A DNA stretch of 64,000 nt, from NCBI RefSeq assembly GCF_042675705.1, contig NZ_JBHTJJ010000002.1, one strand, 5' to 3'. Within the stretch, counting starts at the first letter, position 1. Each line of letters opens with the position of its first letter. Shown in pieces: positions 26,278 to 34,173 of this stretch. Below the pieces are notes generated by a model. It was given only the letters and a program-made list of their open reading frames with translations. It was not told where the DNA came from and ran no database searches. Source of the stretch: Ruegeria arenilitoris. Lineage in GTDB: Bacteria; Pseudomonadota; Alphaproteobacteria; Rhodobacterales; Rhodobacteraceae. The position numbers and the translations under genes were made by a program.

Positions 26278-27180
26278 TCAAACGGTCTTTTTCGGGTCAA
26301 TCGAACCGAAGATATGGCGAGACAATGCAAGCTCATCTTCAAGGCTGGCAAACTGTTCGTTGCCGCCGTTGTGCAGGTGGGTGATTTCACCGAGCAGCAC
26401 TCTTTCAGGGTCGGCGTAGAAGTCGATGCGGACAAAGTCGAAGGGTTTGGACAGTTTGGCGGCGGCTTGCAGCATCTCATCAAGTCTGTCGGGCCGTGGT
26501 GGCTGGGGGCGATCTTGCACTGCAGGGCTTAGCGGAATCGGCAATTCTGTCCAATCCGTGTCGAATAGTACGCGGTAGAACTCGTGGTGGCGGTCGTTTG
26601 CGTACAATATGCAGCGCGGCTCCCCGCGCCAGCAGAAAACCTTGTAGTCGTTGACGGGCTGTCCGGCAAAAAGCATCGGCTCAACGATGAGCTTTCCCTG
26701 CAGGTCTCTGTAGTTCCTCTCGCGATATTGGTAATAGTAGTTCTCGGCCAGCTGAGACTTCATCAACGATCGGTCGGGCGTATCGCCGGGGAACAGGAAA
26801 TGAATGCCTCCGCAGCCTTGAGTCGGTTTGACCACGCAAGGGGTAGGAAACTCGTAGTTGTCGATCTCTGCCTCGGTTCGCAGAACGGCCAAAGTCGGAA
26901 CGACATGGTCAGCACCGATCAGCGGGATGGCGAATTCCTTGACCAATTCCTTGTCAGATGTAGCGACCCGATCCGGCCGGACCATGGCATCGGTTGTTTT
27001 CAATCGGTACAGCACGTCATTGAAAATCATCTTGGAGTTGGGAAAGCGGTCATGCTGAACGAAGAACCAGTACCAGAGTGCAAGCTTGTCGCCCCAATCG
27101 TTGTAGGGGGCGTAGCGCACCGGGTATCGGAACAGATCGAGTATGAGGCGTCGACGAAGTCTGCGAAGAAGGTGTGTCAT
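26278..27180 (-). CDS. ATP-grasp protein of the TupA-like (teichuronic acid/polysaccharide) family
   Basis: A 300-residue ATP-grasp-fold protein. It has 'YNDWGDKLALWYWFFVQHDRFPN' near the start, 'FPTPCVVKPTQGCGGIHFLF' (the ATP-binding Lys and glycine loop, about residues 133-152), 'KLIVEPMLFAGQPVNDYKVFC' and 'FDFVRIDFYADPERVLLGEITHLH' near the C-terminus, whose Asp and Glu bind Mg-ATP. TupA-like proteins attach amino acids or sugars to surface polymers. It is 11 bp upstream of no other minus gene but directly follows the methyltransferase-like gene at 27192, so the two may act together on a surface glycan. Exact substrate unknown. Confidence 0.8.
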   Translation of the reverse strand: MTHLLRRLRRRLILDLFRYPVRYAPYNDWGDKLALWYWFFVQHDRFPNSKMIFNDVLYRLKTTDAMVRPDRVATSDKELVKEFAIPLIGADHVVPTLAVLRTEAEIDNYEFPTPCVVKPTQGCGGIHFLFPGDTPDRSLMKSQLAENYYYQYRERNYRDLQGKLIVEPMLFAGQPVNDYKVFCWRGEPRCILYANDRHHEFYRVLFDTDWTELPIPLSPAVQDRPQPPRPDRLDEMLQAAAKLSKPFDFVRIDFYADPERVLLGEITHLHNGGNEQFASLEDELALSRHIFGSIDPKKTV

Positions 27181-27191
27181 GGTGATTTCAT

Positions 27192-27929
27192 TTATTGAGG
27201 TGCTGGGCGGCCTTTCCCGTGTTGGCCAAGCTCTTCGATCGAGATTTTCTTGTGGCCACCGGTCGGCTGGATCGGGCCGAGCCTGCGAATATTGCGTTCC
27301 GGATTGAGAAAAACGGTAGTCGCTTGGGTGTATGTGTTGATTGGCGTGAACCCACAGAAATCAACCCGCCACCAACCCAGCGCGTGTTCCAGGCGCGAGA
27401 TCGTCTCCGGGTACCAATCTGAATTGTCGAACACTATGAGGGCTGGTTTCGCGCGTCCTGCCCCGATCTCGGCGGTAACAAAGTCGACACAAGGTACGCG
27501 GTGCGTTCCGTCTATCACCACCAGATCCGCATCGTTGATTTCAGGGCGCTCTGCATACTCTTTGGCTTCGGTCGCGTGATGTATCGCAAAGCCATCCAGT
27601 CCGGCCAAACGCTGCGAAGTGATTTCGAACCACTCCCTGTCATGTTCGATGGCCGTCACCACCGCCCCGCGGGACGCAAAAAAGGCCGAGGAGTTTCCGC
27701 TTCCATATTCGAACACACTCAGCCCGGACAACTCGAGGCCATCCAGAAATTCGATAGCCGGATAGCAATACCATGGAATCTCGGCCCCTTGGGCATCAAC
27801 CGGCCGGCCTTCGACCAAAGAGCGATAGTGGCCGAATGTGTCGCTGAGCAGGCGATAGACTTTCGTTTCTTCACGTTGCTTTTTGGACAAAAACAGTTTC
27901 AACGACTTCCAGCCAAAATTCGTGAGCAT
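27192..27929 (-). CDS. SAM-dependent methyltransferase-like protein
   Basis: A 245-residue soluble protein with a Rossmann methyltransferase core. The SAM loop is 'SVFEYGSGNSSAFFASRG' (motif I, about residues 72-89) followed by 'VTAIEHDREWFE' with an acidic residue at the end of strand 2. 'DADLVVIDGTHR' gives motif IV. The ATG at 27929 has a GGAGG site 7 bp upstream; the longer frame upstream is not used. It lies just upstream of the ATP-grasp gene in the same direction. The acceptor is not evident; a glycan or small molecule is likely. A FkbM-type O-methyltransferase is one alternative. Confidence 0.75.
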   Translation of the reverse strand: MLTNFGWKSLKLFLSKKQREETKVYRLLSDTFGHYRSLVEGRPVDAQGAEIPWYCYPAIEFLDGLELSGLSVFEYGSGNSSAFFASRGAVVTAIEHDREWFEITSQRLAGLDGFAIHHATEAKEYAERPEINDADLVVIDGTHRVPCVDFVTAEIGAGRAKPALIVFDNSDWYPETISRLEHALGWWRVDFCGFTPINTYTQATTVFLNPERNIRRLGPIQPTGGHKKISIEELGQHGKGRPAPQ

Positions 27930-28014
27930 CGGGTCCTCCGGGTTGGTTGTACTTGGCCTAAAGTCTCGAAGGGATCGATGCAACGGGCCTTGGCCGCGGG
28001 GCTTTGCCGACTGG

Positions 28015-28536
28015 CTACAAAGATGCCGCCGCGCGGCTGGCTTGATCATAATGGCCGGACAGGGCGCGCAGGTCGCGGGCCAGGTCCCTCAGATCCGGGC
28101 CCGACAGGTCGGTGGCTGACAGCCCTTCCAGCAGGCACTGCTGGCGAACTTTCCGGTAGGCGTCGCATAGCTCCACGCCCTCGGGTGAGGTGCGGTAGAA
28201 CACCTCTTTGCCGCGCTTTTCCGACGTCAGAAGACCGGCCTTCAGCAGTTTCCGCAGGGCGTAGTTCACGGTGTGGCTGTCCTCGATGTTCAGAAGAAAG
28301 CAGATGTCCGTCAAGCGCTTGTCGCGGCCGCGGTGATTGACATTGTGCAGGATCAGGATGTCGAGCGGTCCCAGATCGGCCTGCCCAGCTGCGGCCATGC
28401 AGCGGGTCATCCAGCGGGAGAACGCGTTGTAGACAATGATCAGGCCGAATTCGAGTTCGGACAGTTCCCAGCCTTCGCCCTCGGCCAAGTGGCGAGAGGA
28501 AACGATGCGGCGCGTGTCGGGGGAAGAATCGGTCAT
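28015..28536 (-). CDS. Winged-helix (MarR-like) transcriptional regulator
   Basis: A 173-residue regulator with a winged-helix domain (about residues 55-140). It holds 'LGPLDILILHNVNHRG', then the recognition region 'LTDICFLLNIEDSHTVNYALRKLLKAGLLTSEKRGKEV', and a C-terminal helix that would form the dimer. It is transcribed away from the TRAP/pxp operon across 182 bp that hold five copies of a 9-bp motif, so it probably controls that operon and itself. The ligand may be 5-oxoproline or a related compound (inference). ATG 28536 has an AAGG site; the longer frame to 28665 covers the operator region and is rejected. Confidence 0.82.
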   Translation of the reverse strand: MTDSSPDTRRIVSSRHLAEGEGWELSELEFGLIIVYNAFSRWMTRCMAAAGQADLGPLDILILHNVNHRGRDKRLTDICFLLNIEDSHTVNYALRKLLKAGLLTSEKRGKEVFYRTSPEGVELCDAYRKVRQQCLLEGLSATDLSGPDLRDLARDLRALSGHYDQASRAAASL

Positions 28537-28718
28537 GTTGCGGCCTTTTGATCTGCAAAACGCTGAGAAATTATCAGTGTTTTGGCATGGAGTGCGTGTG
28601 TTTTCAACGTGCTGACCTTTGGACTCTGCAGCGTTTCGGTCAAAACGATAACAAAACGTTGACAAATTGCAAACGTTGAGTCAGCTTCTGCGCCAGTACT
28701 CAAGCAGGGAGAGCCAAA
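28537..28718. promoter_or_regulatory. Divergent promoter region with repeated AAACGYTGA motif
   Basis: Five copies of the motif AAACGYTGA (allowing small changes) fill this stretch. AAACGCTGA at 28558-28566 and its inverse TCAGTGTTT at 28574-28582 form an 11-bp near-perfect inverted repeat with a 7-nt spacer. A weaker inverse copy lies at 28604-28612, and two direct AAACGTTGA copies at 28654-28662 and 28671-28679. This fits operator sites of the winged-helix regulator. An AGGGAGA ribosome-binding site precedes the dctP-type start at 28719. Confidence 0.65.
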
Positions 28719-29690
28719 ATGAAACTGATGAAGATTGCCGGTGGCGCGGTTGCCGCGCTGGCCGGGTTGGCCATGCAGGTGCAGGCCGAGACCTGGGACA
28801 TGCCGACGCCCTATCCGGATGCCACCTTCCATACCGTGAACATCCACGACTTCGCCAAGGACGTAGCCGCGGCCACCGACGGCGCCCTTGAAATCAAGGT
28901 CCATTCCGCAGGGTCGCTGTTCAAGCACCCCGAGATCAGCAAGGCCGTGCGCAGTGGTCAGGTGCCGGTCGGAGAGTTTTTCCTGTCGTTGCTGGCCAAT
29001 GACAACCCGGCCTTCGGCGCGGATTCGCTGCCATTCCTGGCCACCAACTATGACGACGCCCAAAAGCTGTGGGTGGCACAGAAAGACGTGATCAACGGCC
29101 TGCTGGATGAGCAGGGCATGATGGTGCTGTACGCCGTGCCGTGGCCGCCGCAGGGCTTGTACACCACCAAGGAAATCAACAGCGTGGATGACTTGGCGGG
29201 CCTGAAGTTCCGAACCTACAACGCTACGCTGGAAGAATTCGCCAACCTTGCGGGGGCCGCACCCACGCAGGTCGAGGTTCCGGACATTCCGCAGGCCTTC
29301 AGCACCGGTCGGGTCGAAGCGATGATCACCTCGCCCTCGACCGGGGTGAACTCGAAGGCGTGGGACTTCCTGACCCATTACACCGACATCCAGGCCTGGA
29401 TTCCCAAGAACGTGGTCGTGGTGAACAAGCGCGCCTTCCGCCGTCTGGATGACGCGACTCAGACCGCCGTGTTGGAGGCCGCCGCCGCCGCCGAAGCCCG
29501 CGGCTGGGAGATGAGCCAGGCCGAGACCGCCAAGCAGACCGCGGTTCTGCAGGAAAACGGCATCACCGTGGTGCAGCCGTCCGAAGAACTGATGGCCGGC
29601 CTGCGCGCGATCGGTGCGCAGATGCTCGAGAACTGGACCGCCGAGGCCGGCGACTCGGGCGCTGCGTTGCTGCAGGCCTATCAGCAGTAA
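28719..29690 (+). CDS. TRAP transporter substrate-binding protein (DctP family)
   Basis: A 323-residue periplasmic receptor with a signal peptide (about 1-23, 'AGLAMQVQAE'). Typical DctP features are 'EIKVHSAGSLFKHPEISKAV', the carboxylate-binding region 'LKFRTYNATLEEF' (about residues 155-170) with its Arg, and 'STGRVEAMITSP'. It would bind an organic acid and pass it to the membrane parts encoded next. The start has an AGGGAGA site. The operon continues with dctQ- and dctM-type genes and then 5-oxoprolinase genes, which suggests 5-oxoproline (pyroglutamate) or a related acid as substrate; this is an inference from neighbours. Confidence 0.9.
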   Translation: MKLMKIAGGAVAALAGLAMQVQAETWDMPTPYPDATFHTVNIHDFAKDVAAATDGALEIKVHSAGSLFKHPEISKAVRSGQVPVGEFFLSLLANDNPAFGADSLPFLATNYDDAQKLWVAQKDVINGLLDEQGMMVLYAVPWPPQGLYTTKEINSVDDLAGLKFRTYNATLEEFANLAGAAPTQVEVPDIPQAFSTGRVEAMITSPSTGVNSKAWDFLTHYTDIQAWIPKNVVVVNKRAFRRLDDATQTAVLEAAAAAEARGWEMSQAETAKQTAVLQENGITVVQPSEELMAGLRAIGAQMLENWTAEAGDSGAALLQAYQQ

Positions 29691-29748
29691 ACGATCCGAC
29701 CCGGCCGGGTGCCAAACGTCCGGCCGGGTTCGATAACAAGGGGAGGGG

Positions 29749-30306
29749 ATGGCGATGCTGCGGCGCAGTCTTGATTTCATCTATCGTGCGGCCGGCGGAT
29801 TGGCGGCGCTGTTCATTCTGGCCATCGTCGTGCTGGTCTTCGCGCAGGTCGGGCTGAACCTGGCCGACAAGATCTGGGCCGCGCTGACCGGGCAGGGCGT
29901 GGGCCTGACCATCCCGTCCTATGCCGATTTCACCGGGTTCTTTCTGGCCGCATCCAGCTTTCTGGCGCTGGCCTATGCGCTGCGCGCCGGCGGGCATATC
30001 CGGGTGACGCTGCTGATCGGGCGGATGCCCAATGGGCCGCGCCGCCTGACCGAGATTTGCGTGGTGACGATTGCCCTCGCCATGAGCGCGTATGCCACCT
30101 GGTATCTGGGTCTGCTGGTGCTTGAGTCGCTGGAATATAGCGACCGCAGCCCCGGCATGGTGTCGGTGCCGTTGTGGATCGTGCAGATGCCGGTCCTGCT
30201 GGGGCTGGCCATCCTGACACTTGCCCTGATCGACGAACTTGTCGGTCTGCTGGCGGGCCGCGCGCCCAGCTGGGACGGCAAGGGCGAAAACCTTCTGAGC
30301 GAATAG
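29749..30306 (+). CDS. TRAP transporter small permease (DctQ family)
   Basis: A 185-residue four-helix inner-membrane protein. Helices lie at about 15-38, 58-80, 95-115 and 140-165, with 'ADFTGFFLAASSFLALAYALRAGGHIRV' in the typical DctQ position. It joins the large permease to form the TRAP channel. A GGGGAGGGG site lies directly before the start; an in-frame ATG two codons on is also possible. The gene is 58 bp after the binding-protein gene and 9 bp before the large permease. Confidence 0.9.
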   Translation: MAMLRRSLDFIYRAAGGLAALFILAIVVLVFAQVGLNLADKIWAALTGQGVGLTIPSYADFTGFFLAASSFLALAYALRAGGHIRVTLLIGRMPNGPRRLTEICVVTIALAMSAYATWYLGLLVLESLEYSDRSPGMVSVPLWIVQMPVLLGLAILTLALIDELVGLLAGRAPSWDGKGENLLSE

Positions 30307-30315
30307 GGCCAGCAG

Positions 30316-31611
30316 ATGTCGATTGCCACGCTTTCCATCATTCTTCTTGTTCTGCTGTTCGCCTTTCTGGGGTCGGGCCTGTGGGTGGCGTTTTCGCTGC
30401 TGGGGGTCGGGATCGCGGCGATGGCGCTGTTCTCCGATGCGCCGCTGGGGCTGGTCATGGCGACCACCTTGTGGGGGCACAGCAATTCTTGGGCGTTGGC
30501 TGCGCTGCCGTTGTTCATCTGGATGGGTGAGATCCTGTTCCGCTCGCGCCTGTCCGAAGACATGTTTACAGGCCTGTCGCCCTGGATGAACCGGCTGCCG
30601 GGGCAGTTGCTGCATGTGAACGTCTTTGCCTGCGGGATCTTTGCGGCTGTGTCGGGGTCTTCGGCGGCCACCGCAGCCACCATCGGCAAACTGTCGATCC
30701 CGGAACTCTCGCGCCGCGGCTATCCCGAGAAGATGATCATCGGCACGCTGGCCGGCTCGGCCACGCTGGGCCTGCTGATCCCGCCGTCGATCATCCTGAT
30801 CGTCTATGGCGTGGCGACCGAGCAATCCATCGCCCGCTTGTTCGTGGCCGGAGTTCTGCCGGGACTGCTGTTGGTGGGGCTGTTCGTGGGCTATGTCGCA
30901 ATCTGGGCGCTGATCAACCGCGCCAACCTGCCCACCGAGGACATCCGCGCGAGTTTCGTGGAAAAACTGCGCCGTTCGCGCCGACTGGTGCCGGTGATCC
31001 TGCTGATCGTCGGTGTGATCGGCTCGATCTATGCCGGGATCGCCTCGCCCACCGATGCGGCCGCCGTGGGCGTGGTGCTGGCGCTGCTGCTGTCCTGGCG
31101 CGAGGGCACATTGACCCGCGCAAGCTTCGTCGACGGGCTGATGGGGGCCACCGTGACCTCGTGCATGATCGCCTTCATTCTTGCAGGGGCCTCGTTCCTG
31201 ACCGTGGCGATGGGCTTTACCGGCATCCCGCGCGTGCTGGCGGAATGGATCGGGTCGCTGGGCCTGTCCACCTTCACGCTGCTGGCGGCGCTGACCGTGT
31301 TCTTCGTGATCATGGGATGCTTCCTTGACGGCATCTCGGTTGTGGTGCTGACGGCGTCGGTCATCATGCCGATGGTGATGCAGGCGGGGATCGACCCGCT
31401 GTGGTTCGGCATCTTCCTGGTGATCGTGGTCGAGATGTCGCAGATCACCCCGCCCGTGGGCTTCAACCTGTTCGTGCTGCAATCACTGACCGGGCGCGAC
31501 ATCCTGCGGGTGGCCCATGCGGCGCTGCCGTTCTTCTTCCTGATGATCGTGGCTCTGGTGATCATCGTGGTTTTCCCCGGCATCGTGACCTATCTGCCGA
31601 ACCAGATGTGA
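30316..31611 (+). CDS. TRAP transporter large permease (DctM family)
   Basis: A 431-residue, about 12-helix permease. Clear family signatures include 'GEILFRSRLSEDMFTGLSPW', 'GIFAAVSGSSAATAATIGKL' (the conserved GSS loop, about residues 115), 'GTLAGSATLGLLIPPSIILI' and 'QITPPVGFNLFVLQSLTG'. It drives sodium- or proton-coupled import of the ligand bound by the DctP-type protein. The 5-oxoprolinase B gene starts just after its stop codon. Confidence 0.93.
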   Translation: MSIATLSIILLVLLFAFLGSGLWVAFSLLGVGIAAMALFSDAPLGLVMATTLWGHSNSWALAALPLFIWMGEILFRSRLSEDMFTGLSPWMNRLPGQLLHVNVFACGIFAAVSGSSAATAATIGKLSIPELSRRGYPEKMIIGTLAGSATLGLLIPPSIILIVYGVATEQSIARLFVAGVLPGLLLVGLFVGYVAIWALINRANLPTEDIRASFVEKLRRSRRLVPVILLIVGVIGSIYAGIASPTDAAAVGVVLALLLSWREGTLTRASFVDGLMGATVTSCMIAFILAGASFLTVAMGFTGIPRVLAEWIGSLGLSTFTLLAALTVFFVIMGCFLDGISVVVLTASVIMPMVMQAGIDPLWFGIFLVIVVEMSQITPPVGFNLFVLQSLTGRDILRVAHAALPFFFLMIVALVIIVVFPGIVTYLPNQM

Positions 31612-31619
31612 CGGGGGCG

Positions 31620-32348
31620 ATGCAGGATTTTCCGATCATACGAACCGCCGGGGTGGACGGGCTGCTGATCAGCTTTGCCGCCGCACTCAGCGAACCGGCC
31701 AACCGGGCTGCGCTGGCCTTTCGCGCCGCGCTCGAGGCGGAAAGCTGGGCAGGGGTCGAGGAAACCTCGTCCTCGCTGGTCTCGGCCTTCGTCCGGTTCG
31801 ATCCGCTGCACATGTCGCATGCCGCGTTGCACCAGCAGGTGCAGGCGCTGCTGGACCAGCGCGACTGGTACGCGGCCGACTTGCCCGGCGGGCGCAGGTT
31901 CTGGCGGGTGCCCACCGTCTTCGGTACGGATTTGGCGCCGCAGCTGGGGCAGGCGGCGCAGGCGGCGGGCCTGTCCGAGGCCGAGGCGGTCCGGTCGCTT
32001 TCCCAGGCGCGGGTGCGGGTGCAAACCATCGGCTTTGCCCCCGGCCAGCCTTATCTGGGTGAATTGCCGCCCGCCTGGGACATCCCCAGGCAAAAAGAAT
32101 TGACCCCGCGCGTGCCCGAAGGCGCGCTGGCGGTGGCGCTGCGGCAGCTTGTGCTGTTCTCGGTCACCACGCCGACCGGCTGGCAGCATGTGGGCCAGAC
32201 CGCCATCCGTCTGTTCCAGCCGGATGTTCCCGAACCTTTCCTTTTGCGCCCCGGGGATGAGGTGCAGTTCACGCCCACCGACCCGGAAACGCTGGCGCGG
32301 ATGCGCAGCGATCCGCGCGGCGGCGCCAGTTGCGAGGCGCTGGCATGA
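31620..32348 (+). CDS. pxpB: 5-oxoprolinase subunit PxpB (KipI/allophanate hydrolase subunit 1 family)
   Basis: A 242-residue protein with the two-domain KipI fold. Recognised parts are 'GLLISFAAALSEPANRAALAF', 'RRFWRVPTVFGTDLAPQ', 'QTIGFAPGQPYLGELPPAWD' and 'SVTTPTGWQHVGQTAIRLF'. With PxpC and PxpA it forms the ATP-dependent 5-oxoprolinase that turns 5-oxoproline into glutamate in the cytoplasm. ATG 31620 lies 8 bp after the permease stop; a GTG at 31608 overlapping that stop is an alternative. Its 3' end overlaps pxpC by 4 bp. Confidence 0.93.
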   Translation: MQDFPIIRTAGVDGLLISFAAALSEPANRAALAFRAALEAESWAGVEETSSSLVSAFVRFDPLHMSHAALHQQVQALLDQRDWYAADLPGGRRFWRVPTVFGTDLAPQLGQAAQAAGLSEAEAVRSLSQARVRVQTIGFAPGQPYLGELPPAWDIPRQKELTPRVPEGALAVALRQLVLFSVTTPTGWQHVGQTAIRLFQPDVPEPFLLRPGDEVQFTPTDPETLARMRSDPRGGASCEALA

Positions 32349-33361
32349 GCGCGCATCTGACCATTTTGCGCGCCGGGCCCGGCCTGACGGTGCAGGACAT
32401 GGGGCGGCCCGGATATCTGGACATGGGCCTGTCGCGCGGCGGTGCAGTAGACCGCCTTGCCCTGGCCGAAGGCGCGGCGTTGCTGGGGCAGCCCGACAGT
32501 CTTGCCGCCGTGGAAATGGCCGGGATGGGCGGCGAGTTCCAGGCTGATCAGGACCTGCGCATCGCTCTGACAGGCGCCCGGATGCGGGCGCAGATCGATG
32601 GCGCGACCGCGGTCTGGAACGCCTCGCACCTGCTGCCTGCGGGCGCGCGGTTGAGCATCGGACCAGCCGTGGCCGGCAGCTATGGATATCTCAGCGTCGG
32701 CGGCGGGGTTCAGGGCGATCCGGTTCTGGGCGCTTGTTCGGCGCATCTGACGGCGGGGATCGGTGCTCTGCTGAAGGCAGGGGACCGGCTGGCGATCGGC
32801 CCGGACGCGGGCGGTGCAACCGGGATGACCTTCGACCCTGACGACCGGTTTTCGGGCGGGGAAATCCGCATCGTGGCCAGCTTCCAGACTGACCTGTTCG
32901 CCCCAGACGTTCTGGAGCGGCTGCAAGCCACCGCGTTCCGTCGGGACGCGCGCGCCAACCGCATGGGCGTGCGGCTGGAAAGCGACGGACCGGGTTTTCA
33001 TGTCTCGGGCGGGCGCAGCGTGCTCTCGGAAACCATCGTGCCGGGTGACATCCAGGTCACCGGCGACGGCACGCCCTTCGTGCTGATGGCCGAATGCCAG
33101 ACAACGGGCGGCTATCCCCGCATCGGCACCGTTCTGCCCTGCGACCTGCCCAAGGTGGCGCAGGCCCCGGCCGGGGCCGACCTGAGGTTCCGCTTCGTGT
33201 CGCTGGACGAAGCGGTGGCGGCCGAGCGCGCCGCCGCCCAGGCTCGCGCCGCGCTGCCCCGGGCGCTGCGCCCGCTGATCCGCGATCCGCGCAGCATGTC
33301 CGACCTTCTATCCTATCAACTGATCAGCGGCGCCATCGCCCGCGAAGAGGACGTTTTGTAG
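32345..33361 (+). CDS. pxpC: 5-oxoprolinase subunit PxpC (biotin-dependent carboxyltransferase/allophanate hydrolase subunit 2 family)
   Basis: A 338-residue protein of the KipA family. It starts 'LTILRAGPGLTVQDMGRPGYL' (the GPGLTVQDxGRxG signature), has 'GGAVDRLALAEGAALLGQ', 'GPAVAGSYGYLSVGGGV' and 'LSETIVPGDIQVTGDGTPFVLMAECQTTGGYPRIGTV'-type ends (given here in parts), all usual for PxpC. ATG 32345 overlaps the pxpB stop (ATGA), giving translational coupling. It is a subunit of the cytoplasmic 5-oxoprolinase complex. Confidence 0.93.
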   Translation: MSAHLTILRAGPGLTVQDMGRPGYLDMGLSRGGAVDRLALAEGAALLGQPDSLAAVEMAGMGGEFQADQDLRIALTGARMRAQIDGATAVWNASHLLPAGARLSIGPAVAGSYGYLSVGGGVQGDPVLGACSAHLTAGIGALLKAGDRLAIGPDAGGATGMTFDPDDRFSGGEIRIVASFQTDLFAPDVLERLQATAFRRDARANRMGVRLESDGPGFHVSGGRSVLSETIVPGDIQVTGDGTPFVLMAECQTTGGYPRIGTVLPCDLPKVAQAPAGADLRFRFVSLDEAVAAERAAAQARAALPRALRPLIRDPRSMSDLLSYQLISGAIAREEDVL

Positions 33362-33377
33362 AAAAGGAGCCTGTGCC

Positions 33378-34151
33378 ATGGCACATCAAGTCGATCTGAA
33401 TGCCGATATGGGCGAAAGCTTTGGCCCCTGGAAAATGGGCGATGACGCGGCGCTGCTGAAGATCGTGACGTCGGCCAACGTGGCCTGCGGGATTCATGCG
33501 GGTGATTGGGACGTGATGGCCACGACGATGGCGCAGGCGGTCGAAAACGGCGTGGGCATCGGCGCGCATCCCGGCTTTGCCGATCTGCACGGCTTTGGGC
33601 GTCAGCGGATGCACTATCCCCTGCCGTCGCTGCAGAACCTGATCCGCTATCAGGTCGGCGCGGCGCAGGCGATGGCACGGGCGGCCGGAGGGCAGGTGCG
33701 TCATCTGAAATTGCACGGCGCGCTGGCCAACATGGCGTCCGAGGATCAGGCGATGGCGCGGGCGTGCTATGAGGCGGCGCTGTCGGTTGCCCCGGATCTG
33801 ATCATCATGGTTCTGGCCGGAACCGCCCAGCAGCGCGCTGCGCGCGAACTGGGCTGTCCGGTGGCCTGCGAGATCTTTGCCGATCGCGCCTACAACGATG
33901 ACGCCACGCTGGTCGACCGCAGCCTGCCCGGCGCGGTGATCCACGACCCTGATCGGGCCGCCGCGCGCATGGTCAAGATGGTCAAGGCCGGGGCGATCAT
34001 CACCGAAAGCGGTAAGCATATCCCGACCCGCATCGACACGATCTGCCTGCACGGAGACACGCCAACGGCCGTTTCAATTGCGGCCGGTGTCCGCCGTGCC
34101 CTGCAGGAGAGCGGAGTGGAACTCAAGCAGTTCGCCGGTGGCCCTGCCTAA
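33378..34151 (+). CDS. pxpA: 5-oxoprolinase subunit PxpA (LamB/YcsF family)
   Basis: A 257-residue protein with the family start 'VDLNADMGESFGPWKMGDDA' and 'SANVACGIHAGDWDVM'. It continues with 'GIGAHPGFADLHGFGRQRM', 'HLKLHGALANMASED' and 'ADRAYNDDATLVDRSLPGAVI'. The His and Asp residues of the predicted metal-dependent site are kept. It is the third subunit of 5-oxoprolinase. An AAGGAG site precedes ATG 33378, 16 bp after pxpC. The operon ends here, with the LacI gene convergent 22 bp further on and no terminator visible. Confidence 0.94.
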   Translation: MAHQVDLNADMGESFGPWKMGDDAALLKIVTSANVACGIHAGDWDVMATTMAQAVENGVGIGAHPGFADLHGFGRQRMHYPLPSLQNLIRYQVGAAQAMARAAGGQVRHLKLHGALANMASEDQAMARACYEAALSVAPDLIIMVLAGTAQQRAARELGCPVACEIFADRAYNDDATLVDRSLPGAVIHDPDRAAARMVKMVKAGAIITESGKHIPTRIDTICLHGDTPTAVSIAAGVRRALQESGVELKQFAGGPA

Positions 34152-34173
34152 GCTTCTCGATTGACGCAGCTGT

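Noticed and set aside
29563..31482. 639-codon open frame on the minus strand
   Set aside because: Antisense to the DctQ and DctM permease genes; Gln/His/Arg-rich shadow.
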